Assembly (NCBI GenBank): GCA_010084195.1
Contig: RGPS01000033.1
Location: 1-38,451 of the forward strand
Reading direction: 5' to 3'
From: Terriglobia bacterium
GTDB taxonomy: Bacteria; Acidobacteriota; Terriglobia; Bryobacterales; Bryobacteraceae
DNA length: 38,451 nucleotides
In this document: one piece after another, positions 23,620 through 32,848 of the stretch
Numbering within the stretch: the first letter of the stretch is position 1
Layout: each line of letters begins with the position of its first letter
Program-made: the position numbers and the translations under genes
Notes under the pieces: model-generated
The model's input: the letters and a program-made list of their open reading frames with translations, nothing else
What the model was told of the DNA's origin: nothing
Database searches by the model: none

Positions 23620-24290
23620 AAGACCAATATTTTGGGGATGTCAACGACTACGCCAAGTATTGCCTGCTGCGGTCTCTCAGCCACGTTGGTTTGAGCCTCG
23701 GGGTGTGCTGGATGTTAACTAAGCCGGATGGACGCACCGACGGACGACATTTGGGGTACCTGGCTCAGCCTGACCGTCATCGGCACAGAGATCCAGAGCT
23801 CTTCGATTGGCTGCGCACCGCCATTCATCGCGACAACGAGCGCTCAGTCCGGCGTATACAGAAGTCAGGCGTTCTTGGCGACGCCGTGTTCCAGGCCCGG
23901 ATTCTTCCGGATGATCGCACTGGCAGGAACGCGTATTTCGGTGAGTGCCGACAGCTTTTTTATGACCGCGATCTTGTGTTCTTCGATCCCGACAATGGTC
24001 TGGAATGCCAGCCGAGGCCGGGGCATCGAGGGTCTTCGAAATACTTGTATTGGCCTGAAGTGGAAGCTACCTTTGCCACTGGTGCCTCAGTTCTCATCTA
24101 CCAGCATTTTCCCCGGGAAGAGCGAACCGGATTTATCGCGAGAAGGCTCCATGAACTCCAGGCTCGCACTGGTGCATCAACTGTACAAGCCTTTCGTGCG
24201 TCGAATGTTGTCTTTCTGCTTGGGGTACAGTTGCGGCATCGACCGGCACTTACTCCTCTCATGGCCGAATCTGCGACCCTGGTCGCATAG
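23616..24290 (+). CDS. Conserved protein of unknown function with DPDNG motif, coupled to HEPN gene
   Basis: A 224-residue cytosolic protein. It has a strongly conserved-looking start (MKDQYFGDVNDYAKYCLLRS), then GVCWMLTKPDGRTDGRHLGY, the acidic motif DLVFFDPDNGLE at ~119-130, SSKYLYWPE (~140-148) and VLIYQHFPREER (~159-170). I recall similar orphan proteins in many bacteria, but no assigned function. The D-P-D-N element after a hydrophobic strand, followed by another hydrophobic strand, resembles a Rossmann-type fold such as motif IV of methyltransferases. No SAM-binding glycine loop is evident, so this is only a suggestion. Its start lies inside the stop of the HEPN gene. Its end overlaps the convergent membrane-protein gene by 32 bp. 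Confidence 0.75.
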   Translation: MKDQYFGDVNDYAKYCLLRSLSHVGLSLGVCWMLTKPDGRTDGRHLGYLAQPDRHRHRDPELFDWLRTAIHRDNERSVRRIQKSGVLGDAVFQARILPDDRTGRNAYFGECRQLFYDRDLVFFDPDNGLECQPRPGHRGSSKYLYWPEVEATFATGASVLIYQHFPREERTGFIARRLHELQARTGASTVQAFRASNVVFLLGVQLRHRPALTPLMAESATLVA

Positions 24291-24861
24291 TTGCGCAGGA
24301 AGCGACTGTTGCGGAAATTCCATAAAAAAGCCACCAGGGCATGCCGAAGAAGGTTGCTGGTGCCTGACTGAGCTCTACCGAAGGTCCGTGCGGACTTGTT
24401 CGAAATTCCCCCGAGACGGGGCTCAGGATGCGGACCCGCCAAACGGTGGCAGCTTCTGTGGGTAATCTGAGGGCAGGAGTTTCTATCGCAACTCCGAACG
24501 GGGTCACCAGGTCGATTCCATCTGCCACTGACTCCACTCTGGCGAGCAGTACGTCTCCTGCTTCCATCGGTGCTTTCCCAAATTGTGACTGGAGCGGTAC
24601 CCACACGACAGCCAGCAGCGCTGTTGCTGCCAGCAGCGGGATTGCCACTGCTCGTAACACGCCAAGGTTTGCCCGGATCAGCTCTCGCTGCGCCCGGAAG
24701 ATGAGGCGGGGTTCGTCGATAAACAGCCTGAATTCGAGGATATGGGCGACTATGCGATTCAGCGCTCTCCGGAGGGCCGGCTGGTTCGAGTAACGATGGA
24801 AGAGCCAACCGGTCGCGAAGCCGTACAACAGCCCGCAAAGGATCAACTGAAAAGCCCTCAT
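24259..24861 (-). CDS. Small multi-pass membrane protein of unknown function
   Basis: A 200-residue protein with predicted membrane helices at ~5-21 (FQLILCGLLYGFATGWLF), ~70-90 (AVAIPLLAATALLAVVWVPL) and possibly ~174-190. Between the second and third is an extracytoplasmic segment of ~80 residues, beta-like (AGDVLLARVESV, TVWRVRILSPVSG). No family is recognised. Its ATG overlaps the stop of the ribbon-helix-helix gene by 4 bp (ATGA), and that gene sits 5 bp after the TonB receptor, so the three are probably one transcript. A link to envelope transport is only suggested by this order. Confidence 0.75.
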   Translation of the reverse strand: MRAFQLILCGLLYGFATGWLFHRYSNQPALRRALNRIVAHILEFRLFIDEPRLIFRAQRELIRANLGVLRAVAIPLLAATALLAVVWVPLQSQFGKAPMEAGDVLLARVESVADGIDLVTPFGVAIETPALRLPTEAATVWRVRILSPVSGEFRTSPHGPSVELSQAPATFFGMPWWLFYGISATVASCATMRPGSQIRP

Positions 24862-25061
24862 TCGATATAGCCCAAACCCCGAAGCTGCTTTTCTACCTCG
24901 GCTGCTTCGGCTGCAGGAATTCCGGCGTCCAGTCGCGCCAGTTCCTTCTCGACGGCATGCGCCACGAATTCATCCACAGAACTGTATCCGGCTGCCCCGG
25001 CACTGGCGGCAGCACGTTCAAAAAGGGCAGGCTTCAGGCGGACGGTGTGTCGGGAGAACAT
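24858..25061 (-). CDS. Small ribbon-helix-helix (CopG-like) protein
   Basis: A 67-residue protein whose first 45 residues fit a ribbon-helix-helix fold: a short basic strand (RHTVRLKPALFERA) followed by two helices (AGYSSVDEFVAHAVEKELARL). The tail (AAEVEKQLRGLGYIE) is helical. Such proteins are DNA-binding repressors or antitoxins. Here there is no toxin-like partner, only a membrane protein overlapping its end. It could regulate the TonB-receptor operon it belongs to. Confidence 0.75.
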   Translation of the reverse strand: MFSRHTVRLKPALFERAAASAGAAGYSSVDEFVAHAVEKELARLDAGIPAAEAAEVEKQLRGLGYIE

Positions 25062-25066
25062 GGCAT

Positions 25067-28000
25067 CTAAAACTGATACTTCAGCCCGAACTGTAACACG
25101 CGGGGCGACGTGAGCATACTCGAAATCGCGCCGAAGGTAGAGCCATTGATGTCCTGATCACCCACCCAAAATGTCGGGTGATTGAAGACGTTGAGACCAT
25201 CCAACCGTACCTCAACAGCCTGATGTTCCGTGATCCGAAGTGTTTTTTGCAGGCTCACATCGTAGCTGAAACGCTTCGGACCGGAGAAATAGCGACGCTG
25301 TAAAGCTCCCAGGGTCCCGGCCCCGGGGTTGGTAAAGACCTGGCCCCGGAAGTTCGCAGCGCCATCCGCGTTCACTCCTGAACCGTCACCTGGATTGATG
25401 GCCGACTGAGCCACGATGTACGGGCCGTTGCCTGTCATCTCAAACCGGACAACGTCGCTGAGTTGGCCCCCTGTCAGGGTGGTATTGGGAGTGTTGTAGT
25501 AGGAGCGGTAGCCATCGGCGCGATTCAGGGTTCCGCGTCCGGAGAGAATCGAAAAAGGAGCTCCTGATTGCCAGGAGGCAATGCTGCCGAGGCTCCAGCC
25601 GGAAACGACACGGTCGAGGCGGGACAAATGCAGCCTGTGCCCTGCACCGACCGGCAGGTCAAAGACGCCGGAGGCCTTGAAAGCATGGTTGAGGTCAAAA
25701 TTAGCGCGTGACCTCTCGATGCCCGGGTTCTTAATGTCGAGGAATTGTTCGATGCGGCTTTGGGAGTCGCCCGCTGCATCGGAGAGTACCTTCGAAAAAG
25801 TGTAATTTACTGTGAAATCAAAGCCGGAACGGGAACGGTGCCGGGCTTCCAGCTGCACAGAGTTGTAGCTCGAATGGGAGAAGTTGTTCAGGATGTCGGC
25901 ACCCAGGGCATAAGGATTCGCGAAGAAGGCAACGGTGCCGTTGGTCCCATTTTCGGCATAGGTTGCGGCGAGGGCTCCGGGCTCGCCCGATTGCAGGAGG
26001 TTTCGCACCGTCCCGGACCCGAGTGACCCGCCGTTACGGAGCTGTGCAAAAACCGGCAGAGGCTGGCTGCCTGGAATGGCGGCATTGTAGACAGGGTTGA
26101 AGGTCCCGGTTCGCGCCTGCGCCAGGTACCCGTTGTTTTGAGCGCGCAGGAAGTCCCCCAGAAAGCCGTTTTCGCGAATGATTACCTGGTTGTAGTCGAA
26201 GGCGCGGTATCCCTTGACGGCATGGTTCCCCACGAAACGAGCCTCAAAAACCGTATGCAGAAACTCCTGCTGGATCCCTGCCGAGTACTGCTGCACGTAG
26301 GGCGTCTGGAGGCCGGGGTCCAGAATTCCGACCGTATTGAAAGAGTTCAGTGCATAGTTGTCCGCAACGGTCAGAGGGACTTTGTACTGCGGGACCACGA
26401 CGGAAGGAAGGCCGGAGGAAAGGCGACCACTGAGCCCGCTTTTGGACGAGAGGCCTCGGAGCCCGGAGTTAATGCTCAGCATGGTGGTGGGCGCGAGCAA
26501 AGCCTGGTCATTTACATAGTTGATGGAATAGCCGGCGCGAAAGGCTGTTTTTCCGTTACCGAAAACATCCCAGGCGAGGCCCAGGTTGGGTGCGAAGTCG
26601 AGCCGCGCCCTCTTGTACCAGGGTCGTCCGGCGGAGGCTCCTGCGAAATCGAGGGTTGCATTGGAAAGCAGGGTCTGAACGGGGTCGTTGTTCTTCAGGA
26701 CGGGGAGGAGGCCCAGCGAATCCCGCTCATCGGCTACTCCGGGCAGGTTCCAGCGAACGCCCAGCGTGAGGGTCAGGTTTTTCAGGGGCTTCCAGTTGTC
26801 CTGGAGGTAAATGTCGTACTCGTCCAGGCGGAGGTTTCGGGTTTCGGCGGCACCTGGCACGAAACCAGAGTTCCGGCTGGTGATATTGAAGGCCTGTGAA
26901 TAGGAGTCCACGAAGCCTGCGAGAGACGCCAGCAGGTTGTTGGCGGCTGTTACGTCGGAGCCCCGGCTGCCGGGCAGATCGGCCCGAACGATTGCTGCCT
27001 GGCCGGTTCCCATCCCCACCGTGTAGGTGGGCAGGGTGCCCGCGTAGTCATAGGCCCGAACCCGGATTTTCTGGAGGTGAAAGCCGAACTGGACGTAGTG
27101 CCGCCCCTGTTGCCAGGCGGCGTTGTCGCTCAGGGCCCAGGTGTTCGTGGCACGTCCCTGGGGGCGGCCTTCATCGACGGGGTTGGTGAAGGCGAAGCCG
27201 GTTGCCTGGAACGGGCCGTATTGCTGTGTGGACAGGAAGTCGCCGGGGGCCAGATTGAAGCCTCCGCGCAATTCATTGGTGAGCGTTGCGGTGGGGGTCC
27301 AGCGCCAGGCTGCTGAGGCGAAGTTGCTGTGATTGGGGTTCGATTCTTTGGGGATTATGGAAAAAGTCTTATCCGCAACATCGGAATTGTCGCGATTCCA
27401 GATCGAGGAACCGCTGAAGACATGGCGCACCGAGAGGTTGTAGTCGCCGCGAACCGTCACGTTATCGCGAACTCCGTTGCTTCGCTGGTTGAAGCGGTAG
27501 CCTGCCGTGTTGCGAAGGAGCGCAGCGGAACTGTCTCCGGTATCGAAGGAATTGATGGTTTGTGGGACCTGGCCGAGCAGGTTCTGGACATACGGGTCGG
27601 GAGCAGCGTTCCGCAGGGTGAGCAGATTCACTTTGCGGGTAGCGCCAGCCGTGTCGCGGTAGGTAAAGAGTCCGGACCTGGCATCGGGGGTGAGCACCGT
27701 GTTGGTGGTGGGTGTCTGCTGGTTGGTGCGGACAGCCTCGTAGTTGGCAAAAAGGAAGAGTTTGTCCTTTTGCAGGGGGCCGCTAACCGAGGCTCCGGCC
27801 TGATTCTGGTTCAGGCGGGATCGTTCCACACCGCTCTGGTTGCTGAACCAGTCATTGGCCGAAAAGTGAGAGTTGCGATTGAACCAAAACACCGTGGCGT
27901 GGATTGTGTTTGAGCCGGAAGGGGTCTCCATGGCCACCTGGGCTGACCCACCGGGGGCTGCGGCGTTCGAGTTGGAGCTGACGAGGGTTACCTGCCGGAT

Positions 28001-28621
28001 TTGGCCCAGTAACGGTCGGTTGGGGGAATAGTCGAGGGCATTGTCGCGGATATAGTTATCCTGGATGTTGATGCCATCGAGCGTCACGTTGGCAAAAGAG
28101 GTCCGCATGCCGTTGATAACGGTTCCGGAATTGCCGTTGTAGGAGACGCCGGCCTGGGTCTGCAGGAGGGCGAGAGGGTCACGGTCGGCTACGGGAAGTC
28201 TTTGAATCTGCGAGGCGGTGAGGGTGCTCGAAATCTCCGCACTGCCGGTTTGCACCGATTCGACGGTGCCCTCGACATCAATTGCGGCAGCCACAGTGGG
28301 GAGCTGGAGGGTGATGGTGGGCACCGCTGTCTCCCGTGCACCATCGACGGGCAGGCCATGCAGGGTTGTGATGACAAAGCCCTGGGCGTGGGCGGTGAGA
28401 TCATAAACGGCTGGTCGGACGCCGGACATGTGCCACTGGCCATCTGCGGAAGTGGTTGTGGTGAGCAGGCTTTTCTCGCCGCCCTGGAGGAGGAGGGCGA
28501 TTCCGGCGTTGGAGACAGGTGCTCCGGAAGCGTCCAGAACGACACCGGTGAGGCGGCCCGAAAACTGTGCAACAAGAGGAGCGGTCAGAAGCGTTGCAAA
28601 AAGTACAAGTTTGCGGAGCAT
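25067..28621 (-). CDS. TonB-dependent receptor with carboxypeptidase-regulatory domain (Oar-like)
   Basis: A 1184-residue outer-membrane protein. Signal peptide MLRKLVLFATLLTAPLVAQ; carboxypeptidase-regulatory-like beta domain ~20-110 (GVVLDASGAPVSNAGIAL, GVRPAVYDLTA); plug ~125-245 (LPVADRDPLALLQTQAGV, INGMRTSFANVTLDGINIQD); and a large beta-barrel ending in the aromatic FGLKYQF typical of outer-membrane barrels. Families of these giant receptors are expanded in Acidobacteriota and are thought to import oligomers such as glycans or peptides. The ligand is unknown. It is followed within 5 bp by the ribbon-helix-helix gene. Confidence 0.95.
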   Translation of the reverse strand: MLRKLVLFATLLTAPLVAQFSGRLTGVVLDASGAPVSNAGIALLLQGGEKSLLTTTTSADGQWHMSGVRPAVYDLTAHAQGFVITTLHGLPVDGARETAVPTITLQLPTVAAAIDVEGTVESVQTGSAEISSTLTASQIQRLPVADRDPLALLQTQAGVSYNGNSGTVINGMRTSFANVTLDGINIQDNYIRDNALDYSPNRPLLGQIRQVTLVSSNSNAAAPGGSAQVAMETPSGSNTIHATVFWFNRNSHFSANDWFSNQSGVERSRLNQNQAGASVSGPLQKDKLFLFANYEAVRTNQQTPTTNTVLTPDARSGLFTYRDTAGATRKVNLLTLRNAAPDPYVQNLLGQVPQTINSFDTGDSSAALLRNTAGYRFNQRSNGVRDNVTVRGDYNLSVRHVFSGSSIWNRDNSDVADKTFSIIPKESNPNHSNFASAAWRWTPTATLTNELRGGFNLAPGDFLSTQQYGPFQATGFAFTNPVDEGRPQGRATNTWALSDNAAWQQGRHYVQFGFHLQKIRVRAYDYAGTLPTYTVGMGTGQAAIVRADLPGSRGSDVTAANNLLASLAGFVDSYSQAFNITSRNSGFVPGAAETRNLRLDEYDIYLQDNWKPLKNLTLTLGVRWNLPGVADERDSLGLLPVLKNNDPVQTLLSNATLDFAGASAGRPWYKRARLDFAPNLGLAWDVFGNGKTAFRAGYSINYVNDQALLAPTTMLSINSGLRGLSSKSGLSGRLSSGLPSVVVPQYKVPLTVADNYALNSFNTVGILDPGLQTPYVQQYSAGIQQEFLHTVFEARFVGNHAVKGYRAFDYNQVIIRENGFLGDFLRAQNNGYLAQARTGTFNPVYNAAIPGSQPLPVFAQLRNGGSLGSGTVRNLLQSGEPGALAATYAENGTNGTVAFFANPYALGADILNNFSHSSYNSVQLEARHRSRSGFDFTVNYTFSKVLSDAAGDSQSRIEQFLDIKNPGIERSRANFDLNHAFKASGVFDLPVGAGHRLHLSRLDRVVSGWSLGSIASWQSGAPFSILSGRGTLNRADGYRSYYNTPNTTLTGGQLSDVVRFEMTGNGPYIVAQSAINPGDGSGVNADGAANFRGQVFTNPGAGTLGALQRRYFSGPKRFSYDVSLQKTLRITEHQAVEVRLDGLNVFNHPTFWVGDQDINGSTFGAISSMLTSPRVLQFGLKYQF

Positions 28622-28738
28622 ACCCTCTATTGGACATCAGACGGAGCTTCGTTCCGAATAAACAATAGAAAACCCGTCCGCATGACCATCAAATGGACAC
28701 AGGGACGGGGTCTTCTGTTTGCAATCAGGACTAAGCGG

Positions 28739-30313
28739 TTAGTTGATGGGCGGCGTATCGCGAATTCCGAAGGCGAAAATCGCATGGCCGCTGGCGATAG
28801 CGATCTGCTGTTTGCCGTCGGCACCGGTGTAGCTGATGGGGTCGGCGTTGACCTTGCCGCCCATCGGGTAACGCCACAGGAGCTTGCCGGTTGCGTCATC
28901 CAGAGCGATCATGTCGCCGTCGGCCATTGCGGTGAATACCAGCCCGCCTGCCGTTGCGAGCACGCCGGACCAGGACGGTCCGGTTTCAAAAGTCCACTTT
29001 GGCGTCCCGGTCATGGGGTCCATAGCCTTCACGCCACCGGTGGCATCTTCGCCGGGTTTGGAGATAAAGCGCCCCGCCAGGAACCAGCTGCCCTGTTTGT
29101 AGGTATCGTCTCCTGAATAGAAGACTCCGCCTTCATCACGCGTCATCACGTAGTGCAGTTTGGTGTTCGGACTGTAGGCCGGAGCCTGATAGTTGGTCGC
29201 GCCTGGCGAATTTGGATATACCAGGGTGCCCTGTTCGGTCGGCTGCGTATTTGCTCTCCAGGTCGCTTTGCCCTTATCGCTCAGGTTGGGCTCGGCCCAG
29301 GTTTGGCGAACGTAAGACTTGCCCAGAAGGTACTCGCCCGTAACCCGATCCAGAACGTAGTAAAAGCAGTTCCGGTTTGCGAACAGCACGAGTTTGCGGG
29401 GCTGGCCTTTCCAGTTGGCATCGATCAGGATGGGCGTCTGGGTTGCGTCCAGATCGAGAAGATCGTGCGGCGTGAACTGGAAATGCCACTTGAGCTTGCC
29501 GGTATCGGCGTCGAGGGCAATGAGGGAGTCGGAGTACAGGTTGTCGCCCAACCGTGATTTGCCATTCCAGTCGGGGCCGGGATTGCCAGTGCCCCAGTAG
29601 ATGGTATTGAGGGCGGCGTCATAGGAACCGGTTACCCACGTTGTAGCGGAGCCCGTTTTCAGGCTCTGACCTGTCCAGGTTTCCGAACCCGGTTCGCCCG
29701 CATTGGGCACCGTCCAGAAGCGCCAGGCCTGTTTGCCAGTCTTCGCGTCATAAGCCGCCAGATATCCACGAACGCCAAACTCGCCGCCGGCCGAGCCAAT
29801 GATCACTTTATCCTTCACGATCATGGGTGCCACCGTCGAGGTGTAGCCTTTGTGGAAATCGGCTACTTCCACGTCCCAAACTACGTTGCCTGAGGACGCA
29901 TCGAGCGCCACCAGATGGGCGTCCAGCGTCCCGACGTAGACGCGGTCGCCCAGAATGGCGACGCCGCGGTTCACGCGACCGCAGCAGGTAGGGATATTGT
30001 CCGGATAGACCCGACGATACTTCCACAACACCTTGCCGGAGCGTGTTTCAAGGGCGGTTACGTCGCTTGGGGGCTCGCTGATGTACATAATGCCGCCGCG
30101 GACAATGGGCGACGCTTCAAACTTGTCTGTCTTGTCGATCTGGTAGGACCACAGAGGCTGCAAGCGGCCTGCATTCGCTTTGGTGACCTGCGTCAGAGGG
30201 GAAAAGCGGAAACCTTCCAGGTTGCCCTGATAATGCAGCCAATCGGCACCGGCCTGCGGGGTCTGGGCAAGGAGTGCGCCCGTGAAAAGGAGTGAAGTCA
30301 GTAAGGTTTTCAT
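28739..30313 (-). CDS. PQQ-dependent alcohol/aldose dehydrogenase (quinoprotein)
   Basis: A 524-residue exported quinoprotein with signal peptide MKTLLTSLLFTGALLAQ. The eight-bladed propeller is marked by repeated W-docking strands (SGKVLWKYRR, SGNVVWDVEV, TGKQAWRFW, TGKLKWHFQ, TGKLLWRYP). The vicinal disulfide above PQQ is present as Cys110-Cys111 (PTCCGRVNRG), and the active-site region FTPHDLLDLDATQTPIL holds the catalytic Asp. There is no fused cytochrome domain. A separate diheme-type cytochrome gene ends 6 bp upstream in the same operon and is the likely electron acceptor. Substrate (short alcohols, polyols or polymers) cannot be set from sequence. Confidence 0.94.
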   Translation of the reverse strand: MKTLLTSLLFTGALLAQTPQAGADWLHYQGNLEGFRFSPLTQVTKANAGRLQPLWSYQIDKTDKFEASPIVRGGIMYISEPPSDVTALETRSGKVLWKYRRVYPDNIPTCCGRVNRGVAILGDRVYVGTLDAHLVALDASSGNVVWDVEVADFHKGYTSTVAPMIVKDKVIIGSAGGEFGVRGYLAAYDAKTGKQAWRFWTVPNAGEPGSETWTGQSLKTGSATTWVTGSYDAALNTIYWGTGNPGPDWNGKSRLGDNLYSDSLIALDADTGKLKWHFQFTPHDLLDLDATQTPILIDANWKGQPRKLVLFANRNCFYYVLDRVTGEYLLGKSYVRQTWAEPNLSDKGKATWRANTQPTEQGTLVYPNSPGATNYQAPAYSPNTKLHYVMTRDEGGVFYSGDDTYKQGSWFLAGRFISKPGEDATGGVKAMDPMTGTPKWTFETGPSWSGVLATAGGLVFTAMADGDMIALDDATGKLLWRYPMGGKVNADPISYTGADGKQQIAIASGHAIFAFGIRDTPPIN

Positions 30314-30319
30314 GGGTGG

Positions 30320-31048
30320 TTATTCTCCGCGAAGGGTAAACAGGTAAGCGATGACGTCGTCCAGATCGGCAGCCGACATCTGTTTGAAGGCGGGCATGGT
30401 TGATTTTGCGCCGGCACGTTCAATCCCGGTTGTCTGGCTTTTGGCAATCGACTGAATTTTGCCATCCGCCGTCCGGAGGTGGACGGTCAGCATGTCTTCA
30501 TTCAGCTTGATACCGCGCGCGGTCTTACCGTCTTTTGTCTTTACGGTGATACCGGACCATCCGGCCACAATGTTGGCGTCGGGATCTGTAATGGACGCCT
30601 TCAGGTTTGCGGGACTGCGGCGAATACCGATGTCAGAAAGGTCCGGGCCCATCACGCCACCGTTACCTTTCACCATATGGCAACCACGGCAGGACTTGCC
30701 GAAGGCTGCCTGGCCTTTGGCTGCATCGCCGGGCACACGCTGGGGGGCGGACCGGCCCAGCGCACGAACGTAGGTCGCGACCTGGCGAATCTCGGCGTCT
30801 GTCATCCCGAGCGAAGCTGGCATGTCGCTTCCCGGAATACCGTTCTTAATCAGATTGATCAGCGCGGCCTCCGAAGGCGCATGGGGCAATTTGGGCGATA
30901 CCAGGTTGGCCGCCATGCCGTCGTCACCCTTGCCGTGGCAGAAGGCGCAGTGAAATTTGTAGAGCTTTTCACCCTGTTGCGCGAAGGTTGCCGCGGCGCA
31001 GGCGAGGGTGAGAAAGATGAGTCTCCGGAAAGTGGCCGGAAGTTGCAT
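30320..31048 (-). CDS. Periplasmic cytochrome c with two CxxCH sites
   Basis: About 242 residues from ATG 31048, which gives a clean signal peptide (ATFRRLIFLTLACAAATFAQ). An upstream in-frame start at 31081 is less likely. The first heme site is CAFCH (Cys34, Cys37, His38), with Met in GSDMPASL. The second is CRGCH (Cys120, Cys123, His124), followed by MGPDLSDIG. An inserted beta segment (ITVKTKDGKTARGI) comes before the STMPAFKQM ligand, the layout of the large 'putative heme-binding domain' family (TIGR02603-like, from memory). It is directly upstream of the PQQ dehydrogenase and probably carries its electrons to the respiratory chain. Confidence 0.93.
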   Translation of the reverse strand: MQLPATFRRLIFLTLACAAATFAQQGEKLYKFHCAFCHGKGDDGMAANLVSPKLPHAPSEAALINLIKNGIPGSDMPASLGMTDAEIRQVATYVRALGRSAPQRVPGDAAKGQAAFGKSCRGCHMVKGNGGVMGPDLSDIGIRRSPANLKASITDPDANIVAGWSGITVKTKDGKTARGIKLNEDMLTVHLRTADGKIQSIAKSQTTGIERAGAKSTMPAFKQMSAADLDDVIAYLFTLRGE

Positions 31049-31116
31049 GTGGTGTTGATTCTCCAGTCGAGCAGTATACAACGTTGGGCTATGCTGGCCT
31101 TCAGGTAACTCTACTC

Positions 31117-32805
31117 ATGCGAACTCCAACGTTGCTCCTCCTGTCTCTTATGGTCCTTGCCAGCCTGGCTGCCCTTCCTGCTCCCGCTCAAGTGGGGTGG
31201 GGCCGGAACCAGGCGCGCTCGCTGACCATCACGCAGCAGGGCATGGCCGCCACCAGCCAGATTCTGGCGTCCCAGACGGGTGCACGAATCCTCGCGAAAG
31301 GTGGCTCCGCTGCCGACGCAGCCATCGCGTCAAATGCGGTGCTTGGCCTGGTAGAGCCGATGATGGACGGGATCGGTGGTGATCTGTTCGTTCTCTACTG
31401 GGATGCCAAAGCGAAGGAGTACATCGGCCTGAACGCCTCCGGGCCCGCCCCAAAAGCACTCACTCCGCAGTTTCTGGCCGGGAAGGACGTCAAGGAAATG
31501 CCGACGGTTGGGATTCATACGGTGACGGTGCCGGGGGCGGTGGACGGCTGGGCGATGATGCATACCCGCTTTGGCAAACTGCCCTGGAAGGACCTGTTCG
31601 ACGACGCCATTTTCTATGCGGAGAAGGGCTTTCCCGTTACCGAGGTCATCCGTGAGCAATGGGCCGATCCGGTGAACGTTAAGAAGCTGAACGCGAATCC
31701 CGCGTCGGTTAAAGTTTTCCTCACGGGCGGGCCGCCACAGGTGGGTGATGTCTTTCGCAACCCGGGCCTGGCGAAGGCGTACCGCCTGATTGCCACCCAG
31801 GGCCGCGACGCTTTTTATAAAGGCGATATCGCCAGGGCCATCCTCAAGACCTCAGCGGCAGAGGGCGGCACTCTGACTGCCGCTGACCTGGCTGGCTACT
31901 CCTCCGAATGGGTCAAACCAATTTCCATCGACTACAAGGGGTGGCGTGTGCTGGAACTCCCTCCCAACGGGCAGGGCATGGCCGCTCTGGAAATTCTGAA
32001 CATTATGCAGACGATGCCGGCCGCGCCCGGGCCCCTCAGTCCCGCCGAAATGCACAAACGAATCGAGGCCACGAAACTGGCCTTCGCTGACCTCCGCAAG
32101 TATGATGCCGATCCGCGCACCTACGAGGCTCCGGTTGCCACTCTGCTCTCCAGGGGCTGGGCGGAACGCAGGGCGAAGCTCATCGACCCTCTGAAAGCCA
32201 ACTGTAAGGTCACCCCGGGCGATGTCAAGTCCGGAGACACAACCTACCTCACAGTGGTGGATCGCGACGGCAATATGGCCAGTTGGATCCAGAGCGTGGC
32301 TCACCTCTGGGGTTCAGCCGTCACGGTGGAAGAAATGGGCTTCCCGCTCCACAATCGGGGTTGGGGGTTCACCCTGGACCCGACCGATCCGGACATCCTG
32401 GCGGGCGGCAAGCGTCCCTTCCATACGATCATTCCGGCTTTCATGGACAAGGGCGACACCCGCATCGGTTTCGGCATCATGGGCGGCATGAACCAGCCTC
32501 TGGCGCATGCCCAGTTCGTCTCGAACATCGTGGATTTCGGGATGAACATCCAGCAGTCCATGGAGGCTCCCCGCTTTACCAAGGGGGGCGCCGCCGGCTG
32601 CGACGTTTCGATTGAAGTGCGGGTACCGCCCGCCACCCTGCAGGTTCTTTCCGAGCAGGGTCATGAAATTCTGATCCGACGGGAGTTTACCCAGGAAATG
32701 GGACGTGGCCAGGCGATCCTGCACAACGCGCGGACCGGGACTAACTTCGGGGCATCAGACCCCCGCGCGGATGGAGCGGCACTCCCGGAACCGATCAAAC
32801 CCTGA
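31117..32805 (+). CDS. ggt: Gamma-glutamyltranspeptidase
   Basis: A 562-residue exported Ntn-hydrolase precursor that cleaves gamma-glutamyl bonds of glutathione and related compounds. The ATG at 31117 gives the signal peptide RTPTLLLLSLMVLASLAALP; an in-frame ATG at 31084 would add 11 residues. Family marks: ILAKGGSAADAAIASNAVLG, VEPMMDGIGGDLF, TVPGAVDGW, the autoprocessing site GDTTYLTVVDRDGN where Thr375 would become the new N-terminal nucleophile, and GKRPFHTIIP. The usual TTH is TTY here. The gene is divergent from the cytochrome/PQQ operon. Confidence 0.93.
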   Translation: MRTPTLLLLSLMVLASLAALPAPAQVGWGRNQARSLTITQQGMAATSQILASQTGARILAKGGSAADAAIASNAVLGLVEPMMDGIGGDLFVLYWDAKAKEYIGLNASGPAPKALTPQFLAGKDVKEMPTVGIHTVTVPGAVDGWAMMHTRFGKLPWKDLFDDAIFYAEKGFPVTEVIREQWADPVNVKKLNANPASVKVFLTGGPPQVGDVFRNPGLAKAYRLIATQGRDAFYKGDIARAILKTSAAEGGTLTAADLAGYSSEWVKPISIDYKGWRVLELPPNGQGMAALEILNIMQTMPAAPGPLSPAEMHKRIEATKLAFADLRKYDADPRTYEAPVATLLSRGWAERRAKLIDPLKANCKVTPGDVKSGDTTYLTVVDRDGNMASWIQSVAHLWGSAVTVEEMGFPLHNRGWGFTLDPTDPDILAGGKRPFHTIIPAFMDKGDTRIGFGIMGGMNQPLAHAQFVSNIVDFGMNIQQSMEAPRFTKGGAAGCDVSIEVRVPPATLQVLSEQGHEILIRREFTQEMGRGQAILHNARTGTNFGASDPRADGAALPEPIKP

Positions 32806-32848
32806 CAGCCGGGGCCGCATCGTGCCGCTTCCCTGACGGGTGGTTACT

